A stretch of DNA of 58,735 bases from Ensifer sp. IC4062 (GTDB taxonomy: Bacteria; Pseudomonadota; Alphaproteobacteria; Rhizobiales; Rhizobiaceae). A program made the translations under genes and the position numbers. Positions 8,901 through 18,514 of the stretch are shown here, piece by piece. Within the stretch, counting starts at the first letter, position 1, and each line of letters starts with the position of its first letter. The notes under the pieces were generated by a model. The model was not told the DNA's origin, searched no databases, and was given only the letters and a program-made list of their open reading frames with translations. Location of the stretch: contig NZ_JADYVD010000048.1 in assembly GCF_020193575.1 (NCBI RefSeq), positions 1 through 58,735 on the forward strand, written 5' to 3'.

Positions 8901-11243
8901 TCACGCCTCTAACCTTTTCAGCCGATCCTGCGCCGCCTGGCTCGGCGCGCGCCCCGGGCGACCGGAAAGGAAACCCTGTATCTGCCGGCATCCCTCTTCG
9001 ACGATGATCTGCTTCTGCCGCTCTGTTTCGACGCCCTCGGTCACCACCGGGAGGTTGAGGCTTTGGCCAAGCGCGATGATCGCGCGGATGATGGCATGCG
9101 CCGCAGGATCCTTGTCGAGTGCCGCGGTGAAGCTGCAATCGATCTTCAGTTTGTCGAACGGGAAGGTCTGGAGATTGCTGAGCGAGGAATGCCCCGTCCC
9201 GAAATCGTCCATGACGATGCGCACGCCGAGCAGCCGCAGCCGGACCAGCGTCGCCAGCACGTCGTCCCTATTGTGCATCAGGACTGCTTCGGTGATCTCC
9301 AGCTCCAGCCGGCGCGGCTCGAGACCGGTGCGCCTCAGAATCCCTTCGATCTGGTCAAAGAGGTTGGGAAGCAGAAACTGCACCGGCGAAATATTGACCG
9401 AAATCGCCAGCGGCTCGCTCCACCTGACCGCTTCAAGGCAGGCCTGCTCGAGCACCCACTCGCCAATCTGGATGATTGAGCCGCTTTCCTCGGCAATCGG
9501 AATAAAAACACCGGGACTGACGAGGCCGCGATCGGGATGCTGCCAGCGCAACAACGCCTCGTAGCCGACGACGCTGTCGTCACGGACGTCGACGAGCGGC
9601 TGGTATTCGAGGAAAAGCTGGCGCCTGACGACCGCGTGCCGAAGGTCGTTTTCCATCTGCCGGCGCGTACGCACCGCGGCATCCATCTCGGCGTCGAAAA
9701 AGCAGGCGAAGCCCTTGCCGGTCCGCTTCGCGCGGTAGAGCGCCGTATCGGCATTGTTGCAGAGCCGGTCCGCGGTCATCCCGTCGGCCGGATAGATCGC
9801 CACGCCGATGCTGACGCCGACAGCCATCGGGTCACGGCTGGTGTCCATTTCTTCGGCGAAAAGCCTGAGAATACGCTCCGACAATTGCCGCGCTGCCTCG
9901 GGCTGCCCGGCGGAAGGCTGGAGGATCGCGAATTCGTCGCCGCCGAGCCGCGCGATCGTATCGCCCTCCCCGCATGCTGTGCGCAGGATGTCGGCCACCT
10001 TGCGCAGGATGCGATCGCCTTCCCCGTGGCCGAAAATATCATTTACAGCCTTGAACCGGTCGAGGTCGAGACAGAGGACGGCCAGCGGCTCGTTCCTCGC
10101 GCTCGCCACGGCGATCGCCTGCGCCATGCGGCGGTCGAACGAACTGCGGTTCGAGAGGTCCGTCAGCGCATCATGATGCGCAAGGTGCTCGATCGTGCGT
10201 TCCGCCTCCTTGCGCTGACTGAGATCGCGCACGAAAATCACGTCGCACTCGCGGCCGCGGTATTCGATCATGCGGCACATGTATTCGACGGGAATTCGCC
10301 TCCCGTCCGCGTGAAGCAATTCGACTTCGCTCGATCCGCAGAACGCCCGACGCTCCGCCGGCCGCTCTCGATCCTGCGCGAACAGCTCCGTGAAGTTTCT
10401 TCTTGCCAAGTCGGTTGCCGTACGGCCGCAAAGGTCGGCGAAACGCTCGTTTACATCGACGATTTCATCGCCGCGGACGACCATCATGCCTTCGAGCGAC
10501 GCGTTGACGAGCCCGCGAAGATCCGTGAGGTGCCGGTCGAGAAAAAGCGCGCCGAAAGCCATGAGGATGAGTGTCGTCGATGCTGCGATCACGCCGCCAG
10601 CAAGCCAGGCAGGATCGAATGTGGCGGCGGCAACGCTTGGGTCCGGGACAAGGCCGACACCGCTCATCGACTTGAAGTGCATCGCGCAAATCGCAAGCAC
10701 GAGCAGGACAGTGGACACGACCAGCCCGCGAACGCCCTGCAGCGTCCGGAACAGTTGGAGCGCGACGCCTGCGATCAGCGTGCCGAGGATGATGGCGGTC
10801 ACGGTGGACCGAAAGTCGAACGTAACCTGGCCTTGCGCCTCGACCGCGCGCATGCCGGTGAAATGCATTGCTGCGATGCCGAGGCCGAGTAGGATGCCGC
10901 CGACGGCGAAGCCATAGCGGAAGGTTGCAGCGAGCGCGACGGTGAATGCAATCCAGGACGTCGCGATCGCCACCAGCACGGAGAGGGTCGTGCCTCGAAC
11001 CTCGTATGCAATCGGTATGCCGCCGTCGTAGGCGAGCATAGCGATGAAGTGTGTTGACCAGATACCGACGCCGGACGCGAAGGCGCAGGCGACGGTCCAA
11101 AGGCGGCGCTCAGTGCCGGCGCTGCGCTGCGCGCGCATGAGGAGCAGCATCGTGGCGACGCTGCCAGCAAGGCAAACGATCGCCGCAACGGCGATCAGTC
11201 GCCAGTCATGATCATTGCGTATGCATGCAATCACTGAAAACAT
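8901..11243 (-). CDS. MHYT-PAS-GGDEF-EAL membrane protein (cyclic-di-GMP turnover)
   Basis: A 780-residue inner-membrane sensor. The N-terminal MHYT domain has seven hydrophobic helices and three motif copies: a partial one around His65, MHFTGM at 126-131 and MHFKSM at 188-193. A PAS domain (about 245-355), a GGDEF domain with an intact GGDEF (about 365-520) and an EAL domain (about 535-770) follow. The EAL part keeps EALLRW, the metal-site DD of DDFGTG and LKID, so both synthesis and hydrolysis of cyclic-di-GMP look possible. MHYT domains are proposed to sense gases through copper. No operon partner; it converges with idhA. Confidence 0.92.
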   Translation of the reverse strand: MFSVIACIRNDHDWRLIAVAAIVCLAGSVATMLLLMRAQRSAGTERRLWTVACAFASGVGIWSTHFIAMLAYDGGIPIAYEVRGTTLSVLVAIATSWIAFTVALAATFRYGFAVGGILLGLGIAAMHFTGMRAVEAQGQVTFDFRSTVTAIILGTLIAGVALQLFRTLQGVRGLVVSTVLLVLAICAMHFKSMSGVGLVPDPSVAAATFDPAWLAGGVIAASTTLILMAFGALFLDRHLTDLRGLVNASLEGMMVVRGDEIVDVNERFADLCGRTATDLARRNFTELFAQDRERPAERRAFCGSSEVELLHADGRRIPVEYMCRMIEYRGRECDVIFVRDLSQRKEAERTIEHLAHHDALTDLSNRSSFDRRMAQAIAVASARNEPLAVLCLDLDRFKAVNDIFGHGEGDRILRKVADILRTACGEGDTIARLGGDEFAILQPSAGQPEAARQLSERILRLFAEEMDTSRDPMAVGVSIGVAIYPADGMTADRLCNNADTALYRAKRTGKGFACFFDAEMDAAVRTRRQMENDLRHAVVRRQLFLEYQPLVDVRDDSVVGYEALLRWQHPDRGLVSPGVFIPIAEESGSIIQIGEWVLEQACLEAVRWSEPLAISVNISPVQFLLPNLFDQIEGILRRTGLEPRRLELEITEAVLMHNRDDVLATLVRLRLLGVRIVMDDFGTGHSSLSNLQTFPFDKLKIDCSFTAALDKDPAAHAIIRAIIALGQSLNLPVVTEGVETERQKQIIVEEGCRQIQGFLSGRPGRAPSQAAQDRLKRLEA

Positions 11244-11370
11244 GGCTGCCCCCCGCGTCGGAGACAGCTTTGCTAGGAGTCGCTAAATAACCGTAAATTG
11301 TAGAAGCACCAGAATTCGCCTCAACAATTTCGGCGTTGAGCGACGCGGAATGCCGAGACAGTGTTTGAAC

Positions 11371-12579
11371 TTAGCCATGCCCGGCGGCAATGTCGGCATC
11401 GATCGTGCTCAGTGCGCGATTGAGATGGCCATCGAAAACGAGCCGCTGCTCGTCAGCTACCACCGCGATCTCAGGCAGTCCTTGCAGGCGTACCTGCAGG
11501 GACTGGGCAAGCCCCTCCTCCACTCCCTTGTGAAGGAGATCGAAATAGCGTGTCCCCGGCCCGGTGACGAAGATCGGCATCGGCTCGTAGAGGCTGAGCA
11601 AGCGGGAGATGCCGTTGCCGAGCGCGATGCCGGCCTGGCGGAAGGCGTAGCCGGCCATGCGGTGTCCCTGGCGCGCGCTGGCCGCGATCTTGTCCATCTC
11701 CGATAGCGGCACGAACTTCGCAGGGATCGTGTCGGAGGGCACCTCGAACGCCGTGCGCAGGACTCCATAGAAGCCCGCGGCCGCCTCGATGCAGCCGTGG
11801 CCGCCACACCGACAAAGCCCGGCGGAATTCGTGTGCAGCATGTGCCCGAAATTCGGCGCCGAAACATCGAGCTCGCCGAGGCGGCCTTTCCGTGCAAGTC
11901 CGAGACCAATGCTGTGCCCGAGCGATATGGCCGCAAGCGCCTTGAAGTCTTCTCTCCCCTCCTCGGCGCGGACGGCGAGCGCCTGGGCAACCAGCAGCGT
12001 CTCGTTGCTGAGCATGATCTTGGCCCGCCAATCCGGGCGCAGCAACTCTTCGAAATCGAGTTCCTCACGGCCGAAAACCGGCGACCAGATCAGTCGCGCT
12101 CCATCGGCCGCAACAAGGCCCTTGCTGCTGATGGAGATGGCAAGCACGTCTTCTTTGGTGATGCGGGAGCGCTGGAGCAGCCGTTCAAGCGCGGCGGCGA
12201 ATATCTGCCCGAAGGCGGCGGTACCCCTGAGATCGTGATTCCTCGCCTCCTCGAACCGGTCGAGCAGAGTGCCGCCGTAATCGGCGAGCGAATACTGCAC
12301 GATATCGGACGAGATGCGCACGACGATCACATGGCCGCAGTCGCGCCTCGGCATGAAAAGCACACGCGGCCGGCCACGGCCGGCCTGAACATGCTGCTCG
12401 CTTCTGGCGATGATTCCGGCGCGTTCCAGCTCGGCGGTAATGGCGGAGACGGTAGCCGAGGCGAGATCGGTCTCCGACGCGATTTCCGTGTGGGACAAGG
12501 ACCCTTTCCGGCGGAGCGCCGCAAGGACAAGCGTGCTGTTCTGCTGACGTACAAGTTCAGTGCTGGACTTCGTCAGCAT
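11371..12579 (-). CDS. ROK-family transcriptional repressor (XylR-like)
   Basis: A 402-residue repressor: winged HTH at about residues 18-65, then a ROK sugar-binding domain with the zinc set His246, Cys256, Cys258 and Cys263 (CRCGGHGC). The position of the catalytic Asp in ROK kinases is Glu here (SNETL, about 191), so it should bind sugar rather than phosphorylate it. It is divergent from xylFHG, with a perfect palindromic operator between the two, so it is the likely xylose-responsive repressor of that transporter. Confidence 0.87.
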   Translation of the reverse strand: MLTKSSTELVRQQNSTLVLAALRRKGSLSHTEIASETDLASATVSAITAELERAGIIARSEQHVQAGRGRPRVLFMPRRDCGHVIVVRISSDIVQYSLADYGGTLLDRFEEARNHDLRGTAAFGQIFAAALERLLQRSRITKEDVLAISISSKGLVAADGARLIWSPVFGREELDFEELLRPDWRAKIMLSNETLLVAQALAVRAEEGREDFKALAAISLGHSIGLGLARKGRLGELDVSAPNFGHMLHTNSAGLCRCGGHGCIEAAAGFYGVLRTAFEVPSDTIPAKFVPLSEMDKIAASARQGHRMAGYAFRQAGIALGNGISRLLSLYEPMPIFVTGPGTRYFDLLHKGVEEGLAQSLQVRLQGLPEIAVVADEQRLVFDGHLNRALSTIDADIAAGHG

Positions 12580-12773
12580 TACGCGTTCCTGTCGATGGCG
12601 GATCCTTCAGACCCATGCCTCCTCCAAAGCATCTGTTGAACGGCAAGACAAGGCGCCCTGCATGTTTCCCTGGACCGAAGTCGGCCTAGCGATAAAAACA
12701 TCTAGCATTTCAATGCGCTACGGCGCCTTTTGCGCTTCCCGGAGGAGGCGCATGGCCGCTGCGCGGAGCCTTG

Positions 12774-12802
12774 TTGACAGCCTGCTAAAACTCTGACATT
12801 TA
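12774..12802 (+). promoter_or_regulatory. Predicted sigma-70 promoter of xylFHG
   Basis: A perfect TTGACA at 12774-12779 is followed after 17 bp by a weak -10 (CATTTA, 12797-12802). The -10 directly abuts the palindromic operator, so a bound repressor would block RNA polymerase. Confidence 0.5.
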
Positions 12803-12823
12803 TTTTCTCGACTGTCGAGAAAA
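12803..12823. promoter_or_regulatory. Palindromic operator for the ROK repressor
   Basis: Arms TTTTCTCGAC (12803-12812) and GTCGAGAAAA (12814-12823) are perfect complements around a single T. The length and the AT-rich ends with a CTCGA core suit a dimeric ROK regulator. The regulator assignment rests on adjacency. Confidence 0.65.
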
Positions 12824-12925
12824 AAGTCCGCACTGGTTGCGGCGGGTTTGCGACAGCACTTCACGGTTGGCCGAGGAGGCGTGCGGGAGGTTCGTGCGCA
12901 CGGCGCAACCACTTGGGAGGATGAA

Positions 12926-13966
12926 ATGAAATCCGTTTTGAAGTTGATGGCGGGGGTTGCCATCATCGCGTCCATGCATTCGGCGGCGATCGCCAAGGAT
13001 CTTGTCGTCGGCGTTTCCTGGTCGAACTTCCAGGAAGAGCGTTGGAAAACCGACGAGGCTGCCATCAAGGCCGCGCTTGAAGCTTCCGGCGACAAGTACA
13101 TCTCCGCCGATGCCCAGTCTTCCGCCGCCAAGCAGCTCACCGACATCGAATCGCTGATCGCGCAGGGCGCAAATGCCTTGATCGTGCTTGCCCAGGATTC
13201 CGACGCGATTGCCCCGGCGATCGAAAAGGCCACCGCAGAGGGCATCCCGGTCGTCGGCTACGACCGCCTGATCGAGAATCCCGCCGCCTTCTACATCACC
13301 TTCGATAACAAGGAAGTAGGCCGCATGCAGGCCCGCGAAGTCTTCAAGGTGAAGCCGGAAGGCAACTTCGTCTTCATCAAGGGCTCTTCGTCCGACCCGA
13401 ACGCCGACTTCCTCTTTGCCGGCCAGATGGAAGTGCTGAAGGAAGCGGTTGACGGCGGCAAGGTCAAGAATGTCGGCGAGGCCTACACCGATGGCTGGAA
13501 GCCGGAAAATGCTCAGAAGAACATGGAGCAGTTCCTGACCGCCAACGACAACAAGGTCGACGCGGTCGTCGCGTCGAACGACGGCACGGCCGGCGGCGCG
13601 ATTGCCGCACTTTCGGCGCAAGGTCTCGCAGGCTCCGTTCCGGTATCCGGCCAGGACGGTGACTTTGCAGCGCTCAACCGCGTCGCGCTCGGCACCCAGA
13701 CAGTTTCCGTCTGGAAGGACGCGCGCGAGCTCGGCAAGAAGGCTGCTGAAATCGCTTCGGCGCTCGCCGCCGGCAAGACGATGGACGAGATCGAGGGCGT
13801 TCAAACCTTCAACGGCGGACCGAAGGGCGTTGCCATGAAGTCGGTCTTCCTGGCACCGCTTGCCATCACCAAGGACAATCTGAACGTCGTCATCGACGCC
13901 GGCTGGATTTCCAAGGACGCAGCCTGCCAGGGCGTTGCTGCCGGCACCATCGCCGCGTGCAACTGA
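12926..13966 (+). CDS. xylF: D-xylose-type ABC transporter periplasmic binding protein
   Basis: A 346-residue periplasmic binding protein. The signal peptide covers residues 1-23 (AIA-K cleavage). The mature protein follows E. coli XylF motif by motif: ERWKTDE early on, a QLTDIESLI helix, YDRLI, FDNKEVG, VVASNDGTAGG, SGQDGD and GTQTVSVWK. It delivers xylose or a close pentose to XylH/XylG. The start at 12926 has GGGAGG 5 nt upstream; the frame is open to 12848. First gene of the transporter operon. Confidence 0.88.
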   Translation: MKSVLKLMAGVAIIASMHSAAIAKDLVVGVSWSNFQEERWKTDEAAIKAALEASGDKYISADAQSSAAKQLTDIESLIAQGANALIVLAQDSDAIAPAIEKATAEGIPVVGYDRLIENPAAFYITFDNKEVGRMQAREVFKVKPEGNFVFIKGSSSDPNADFLFAGQMEVLKEAVDGGKVKNVGEAYTDGWKPENAQKNMEQFLTANDNKVDAVVASNDGTAGGAIAALSAQGLAGSVPVSGQDGDFAALNRVALGTQTVSVWKDARELGKKAAEIASALAAGKTMDEIEGVQTFNGGPKGVAMKSVFLAPLAITKDNLNVVIDAGWISKDAACQGVAAGTIAACN

Positions 13967-13993
13967 CGGCTCGGCATTTGAATTGACCTCAAG

Positions 13994-14021
13994 ACGCCGC
14001 AACGTGACCGCGTTGCGGCGT
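13994..14021 (+). terminator. Intercistronic stem-loop between xylF and xylH
   Basis: Perfect 11-bp arms ACGCCGCAACG (13994-14004) and CGTTGCGGCGT (14011-14021) with a six-base loop, followed by TTGCTTG. It is positioned like the chvE-gguA hairpin, after the binding-protein gene, and should raise xylF mRNA over the membrane genes. Confidence 0.7.
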
Positions 14022-14125
14022 TTGCTTGAAGTCGCGACGGTCTTCGCATGCGGGTGATAAGATCGCGGCAACGCGGCGCGAAAACAAACCGCATGAGCAA
14101 ATGGAAACAGTGGGGGACGGCGGCC

Positions 14126-15439
14126 ATGGCCGACACGACAAATACCGCACATTTTAATCGCGCGCGCAGCGCGGCTGAAAATCCGGTGAAGCGCTTCTTC
14201 CGCGCCACCGAAATCGACACCCGCCTCCTGGGCATGGTCGGCGCGATGCTGATCATCTGGATCGGCTTCGACTTCCTGTCCGGCGGCCTGTTCCTCACGC
14301 CGCGAAACCTCTGGAATCTTTCGGTGCAGACCGCCTCTGTCGCCGTCATGGCGACCGGCATGGTTCTCGTCATCGTCACGCGCAACATCGATCTGTCGGT
14401 CGGTTCCATCCTCGGCTTCGTCGGCATGATCATGGGCGTGCTGCAGGCCGAACTGCTGCCGCAGGTCCTCGGTTTCAACCATCCCGCCACCTGGATCATC
14501 ACCCTACTCGCCGGCCTTTCCCTCGGCGCGGCGATCGGCGCGCTCCATGGCATGATCATCGCATTCCTCAACGTGCCGTCCTTCATCGTCACGCTTGGCG
14601 GGCTCCTCGTCTGGCGCGGCGCAACCTGGTTCGTCACCAGCGGCCGCACGGTCGCCCCGATGGACGCCACCTTCCGCCTGATGGGCGGCGGCACCGAAGG
14701 GTCGATCGGCTCGATGGCAAGCTGGATCGTCGGAATCCTTGCCTGCCTCGCGATCGTCGCCAGCATCATCAACGCCCGCAAGCAGCGCAAGCGCTTCGGC
14801 TTTCCCCGCCGCCCGGTCTGGGCCGAATACTTCCTGTCGGGAATTGGTTGCGCCCTCGTCCTCGGCGCCGTGGCGGTCGCCAACAGCTATCCCTGGCCGA
14901 CCAACATCGCCCGCAAATTCGCCGAAGCCAATGGCATCGCCTGGCCTGAAGGCGGCCTCTTCATCGCCCACGGCATCGCCATTCCGGTGCTGATCGCGAT
15001 CGTCATCGGCATCGTCATGACCTTTATCGCCACGCGCCTGCGCTTCGGCCGCTACGTCTTCGCGATCGGCGGCAATCCGGAAGCGGCTGAACTTGCCGGC
15101 ATCAAGACGCGCTGGGTGACCGTCCGGATCTTCGCGCTGATGGGCATGCTTTGTGCCGTCGCCGCCGCGATCTCGACGGCACGCCTCAACGCCGCCACCA
15201 ATGCCCAGGGCGAGCTCGACGAACTCTACACGATCGCCGCGGCCGTCATCGGTGGCACGTCGCTTGCCGGCGGCATGGGTACGATCGCCGGCGCCATGCT
15301 CGGCGCACTCGTCATGCAGTCGCTGCAATCCGGCATGGTTCTGCTCGGCATCGACAGCCCGCTGCAGCGGATCGTCGTCGGAGTCGTTCTCGTCACCGCC
15401 GTCTGGCTCGACACCGTCTATCGCGCCCGCGCAAAATAA
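14126..15439 (+). CDS. xylH: D-xylose-type ABC transporter permease
   Basis: A 437-residue CUT2 permease with about ten to twelve hydrophobic helices. It has the conserved RNIDLSVGS segment near residue 90 and the coupling motif GGNPEAAELAGI near residue 315. The central insert (about 205-290), with charged residues and two extra hydrophobic stretches, makes it longer than ribose permeases and matches XylH. ATG at 14126 chosen over a frame open to 14048. It lies 14 bp before xylG. Confidence 0.87.
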   Translation: MADTTNTAHFNRARSAAENPVKRFFRATEIDTRLLGMVGAMLIIWIGFDFLSGGLFLTPRNLWNLSVQTASVAVMATGMVLVIVTRNIDLSVGSILGFVGMIMGVLQAELLPQVLGFNHPATWIITLLAGLSLGAAIGALHGMIIAFLNVPSFIVTLGGLLVWRGATWFVTSGRTVAPMDATFRLMGGGTEGSIGSMASWIVGILACLAIVASIINARKQRKRFGFPRRPVWAEYFLSGIGCALVLGAVAVANSYPWPTNIARKFAEANGIAWPEGGLFIAHGIAIPVLIAIVIGIVMTFIATRLRFGRYVFAIGGNPEAAELAGIKTRWVTVRIFALMGMLCAVAAAISTARLNAATNAQGELDELYTIAAAVIGGTSLAGGMGTIAGAMLGALVMQSLQSGMVLLGIDSPLQRIVVGVVLVTAVWLDTVYRARAK

Positions 15440-15453
15440 TCAGGAGTACGAAC

Positions 15454-16239
<786 letters not shown>

Positions 16240-16262
16240 GCCCGAGGTACCGAAACACTATG

Positions 16263-16288
16263 AATGCCGCGTCCCCAAACGCGGCATT
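16263..16288 (+). terminator. Terminator after xylG
   Basis: Perfect 10-bp arms AATGCCGCGT (16263-16272) and ACGCGGCATT (16279-16288), loop CCCCAA, followed by TCTCTT. It closes the xylFHG operon. Confidence 0.8.
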
Positions 16289-16449
16289 TCTCTTCGCGGA
16301 AGCCCCCTGCCCTAAGCGACGCTGCGGCGTAGAGGCGATCACCAAACGCAAATTTCCGCTGCAAAGTCTTTCAATCACCATTGAAGCGGCGCGCAAGCTA
16401 GGCTAAGAACCGCTCACAGCCTGCTTCGGCGGCCCTGCCGCCAACGGAT

Positions 16450-16526
16450 GCACCCGTAGCTCAGCTGGATAGAGTGTTGGATTCCGATTCCAAAGGTCAC
16501 AGGTTCGAATCCTGTCGGGTGCGCCA
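16450..16526 (+). tRNA. tRNA-Arg (anticodon CCG)
   Basis: A 77-nt cloverleaf: acceptor GCACCCG pairs with CGGGTGC, T and A at positions 8 and 9, D arm GCTC/GAGT, anticodon stem TTGGA/TCCAA with loop TTCCGAT (anticodon CCG, reading CGG), T arm with TTCGAAT, encoded CCA. In S. meliloti a tRNA-Arg is one of the few essential genes on megaplasmid pSymB (recalled from the literature). No integrase or attachment repeat was seen beside it here. Confidence 0.95.
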
Positions 16527-16583
16527 TTTCCGTCCATCGAACGGCTCCGCAAAAAACTCCTGCTGCCGTTTCCCGGCATTTGG

Positions 16584-17012
16584 CTAGAGGGCGAACGCGT
16601 CCGGCACTTGGACGGCCGCTTGGGGATGCATCCACAGCGGCTCCCAAATATGGCCGTCGAGATCTTCGAAGCAGCGGCTGTACATGAAATCCGTATCCTG
16701 CAACTTTTCCCGCGCCTCGTGTCCACCGGCCGCGACCGCCCTTTCGGTGATCCTATCCACCGCCGCGCGGCCCTCCTGCGAGATGACGAGCAGCATTTCG
16801 CACGTCGAATGTGCATCCGCGATCCGCTTCGACGTGAACTGACTGAACTTTTCGTGGGCTAGCAGCACAACGAAGGTTGTGTCGGAGAAGACCATGCACG
16901 CGGCGGTCTCGTCCGTGAACTTGGGCTGGTTCACCGCGCCGATCGCTTCGTAGAAAGCCTTGGACTTAGCAAGGTCGGCGACCGGCAGATTGACGAAGAT
17001 CATGCGGGGCAT
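16584..17012 (-). CDS. VOC-family (glyoxalase/bleomycin-resistance fold) protein
   Basis: A 142-residue VOC protein of the PhnB-like group: an N-terminal beta strand MIFVNLPVAD, the SKAFYEAIG helix and a C-terminal DLDGHIWEP segment, where Glu is the usual metal ligand. Such proteins bind a metal and small substrates; no substrate can be named. GGGGAGGA lies before the ATG at 17012; the frame is open to 17060. It stands alone between the tRNA and the MarR operon, convergent with the tRNA. Confidence 0.75.
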   Translation of the reverse strand: MPRMIFVNLPVADLAKSKAFYEAIGAVNQPKFTDETAACMVFSDTTFVVLLAHEKFSQFTSKRIADAHSTCEMLLVISQEGRAAVDRITERAVAAGGHEAREKLQDTDFMYSRCFEDLDGHIWEPLWMHPQAAVQVPDAFAL

Positions 17013-17233
17013 GGAGTCCTCCCCATTTTCGGCTTCAGATCGAGCAACGCCTTGCCGCATTCTGGATCGAAGAGAACAGCGTCGTGATCATGAATGATCA
17101 GCCGGGCCATTCGCGCCTCTGAAAGCCTAGCACCAGGATCGTCGCGCATCCAAATCCAGAGACGCGACTGTAGCGGGCTTGTTGTCGCGCCATCGGTAGA
17201 TCGCTGAATACAAAATGCGCATAAGCTCATCGC

Positions 17234-17262
17234 TTGAAATTACATTAGCGCTAATCTAATTT
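17234..17262 (+). promoter_or_regulatory. Promoter with embedded palindrome, MarR-methyltransferase operon
   Basis: TTGAAA (17234-17239), 17-bp spacer, TAATTT (17257-17262). The spacer contains the perfect palindrome ATTAGCGCTAAT (17244-17255), extendable with TTA/TAA ends (17240-17259). The start codon at 17269 lies where transcription should begin and no ribosome site is visible, suggesting an autoregulated leaderless mRNA. Confidence 0.55.
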
Positions 17263-17268
17263 GTTGCC

Positions 17269-17763
17269 ATGAGCAATAAACACATGCCGGGTCTCGGCGA
17301 ACTGCTCCGCTATGTCGGAGAAATGGTCGATCAGGGTGCGGAGGAAGAGTACCGCGCCATGAAGCTCCCCTATCGCGCAAGATACACCCCGATCATGCGT
17401 GCGCTCGCCGCCGGCGCAGAAACCGTGACCGAGATCACCGCCCGCTGCAGCCTCACGCAGGGCGCGATCAGTCAGTCGGTGAGGCTGATGGAGGCCGATG
17501 GTCTGGTGGCACGCCACAGCTTGGAGGATGGACGCAAGAACGGTGTTCATCTGACGCCTCGTGGCCAGGAACTGCTGAAGAGGCTTGAACCCCAGTGGGC
17601 AATCACCTTCGCAGCCATAGGCGCGTTGGAAAAGGAGATCGGCCATCCGCTTCTTGAGGTGCTGGCAAAAACGGCGCGCGCACTGGAACGCGAAGGCTTT
17701 GCCTCTCGACTGAGGGCCGCCGCAGCACACCACGCTAACGAGGATCACGTCGATGCGGAATGA
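17269..17763 (+). CDS. MarR-family transcriptional regulator
   Basis: A 164-residue winged-HTH protein: recognition-helix region at about residues 60-80 (LTQGAISQSVRLMEADGLV) and wing LEDGRKNGVHLT. It is the first gene of a three-gene operon with a methyltransferase and a thioesterase and overlaps the next gene by 11 bp. The 12-bp palindrome just upstream makes autorepression likely. The inducing ligand is unknown; a small acid or a thioester-forming compound would fit the operon. Confidence 0.82.
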   Translation: MSNKHMPGLGELLRYVGEMVDQGAEEEYRAMKLPYRARYTPIMRALAAGAETVTEITARCSLTQGAISQSVRLMEADGLVARHSLEDGRKNGVHLTPRGQELLKRLEPQWAITFAAIGALEKEIGHPLLEVLAKTARALEREGFASRLRAAAAHHANEDHVDAE

Positions 17764-18514
17764 CGCCACGCCACGCAAGAACTGGTTCAATGCAGGTGGC
17801 AGCGCCTATGCGCAGTTCAGACCGGAGTACCCGGCCGGACTGTCTACGTTCCTTGCGGGGATTTCCCCCACCCGCGAGACAGCAGTTGATGTCGGGTGCG
17901 GCAATGGGCAACTGACCCGGCAACTGGCGACCCATTTCGATCGGGTGATCGGGCTCGACTCCAGCGAAGATCAGATCGCCAACGCGCAGGCTCAGGACAA
18001 GGTGCGATATCTTTGCGCGCCGGCCGAGCGACTGCCCCTTGCGGACAACACGGTAAGCCTCATTACCGCAGCACAGGCCGCCCACTGGTTCGATCTGCCG
18101 GCCTTTTATGCCGAGGCCCGCCGGATCGCCGTCGAGAACGCCGTCATTGCGCTGATCAGCTACGGGGTCCTTCGGCTGGAGCCGGATGAACTTCAGCAGC
18201 GGTTCATCGATTTTTACCGCATCGAGATCGGCCCCTATTGGCCGCCGGGGCGCAAGCTGGTGGACACCGGCTACGCCGATATCAGCTTCCCTTTCGATGA
18301 GCGCGCCGCACCGGAGATGGAGATTCACAGGGCTTGGGAACTCGGCGATTTCCTTGGATACCTGTCAACATGGTCCGCCGTGCGCCGTGTCAATGACGCC
18401 GGGCGCGAAGACATTCTCACTGCCTTCGTGCGCGATCTTTCCGAACTCTGGGGCGATCCGACGAAGAAGCGACCTGTGTCCTGGCCCATCAACATGAGAT
18501 TGGGGACGATATGA
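17753..18514 (+). CDS. Class I SAM-dependent methyltransferase
   Basis: A 253-residue Rossmann-fold methyltransferase. Motif I (VDVGCGNGQ) is at about residues 45-53, motif II acidic end GLDSSEDQ follows, and the post-I APAERLPLADN and AAQAAHWFDL segments resemble trans-aconitate/ubiquinone-type small-molecule methyltransferases. It overlaps marR by 11 bp and the thioesterase by 4 bp (ATGA), so all three are translationally coupled. The substrate is unknown; a carboxylic acid is plausible by family resemblance. Confidence 0.8.
   Translation: MRNDATPRKNWFNAGGSAYAQFRPEYPAGLSTFLAGISPTRETAVDVGCGNGQLTRQLATHFDRVIGLDSSEDQIANAQAQDKVRYLCAPAERLPLADNTVSLITAAQAAHWFDLPAFYAEARRIAVENAVIALISYGVLRLEPDELQQRFIDFYRIEIGPYWPPGRKLVDTGYADISFPFDERAAPEMEIHRAWELGDFLGYLSTWSAVRRVNDAGREDILTAFVRDLSELWGDPTKKRPVSWPINMRLGTI

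Larger units (their letters stand above)
12580..12925. other. Control region between the ROK repressor and xylF
   Basis: 346 bp without a gene. It holds the divergent promoters; the recognisable parts are the -35/-10 pair at 12774-12802 and the operator at 12803-12823, both listed separately. A ribosome site GGGAGG (12915-12920) precedes xylF. No other structure was seen. Confidence 0.6.

Noticed and set aside
9537..10892. Long + strand open frame opposite the GGDEF-EAL gene
   Set aside because: Shadow frame; the minus strand has intact MHYT, GGDEF and EAL motifs.
12800..14482. 560-codon minus-strand open frame across xylF and xylH
   Set aside because: It spans two clear + strand genes and the hairpin between them; no recognisable protein features.
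16450..16526. tRNA-Arg as an integration site for a genomic island
   Set aside because: No integrase gene, no repeated 3' tRNA end and no abrupt change in composition were seen on either side.
17000..17230. Short minus-strand open frame upstream of the VOC gene
   Set aside because: No ribosome site, no recognisable features, and overlap with the VOC gene's 5' region.
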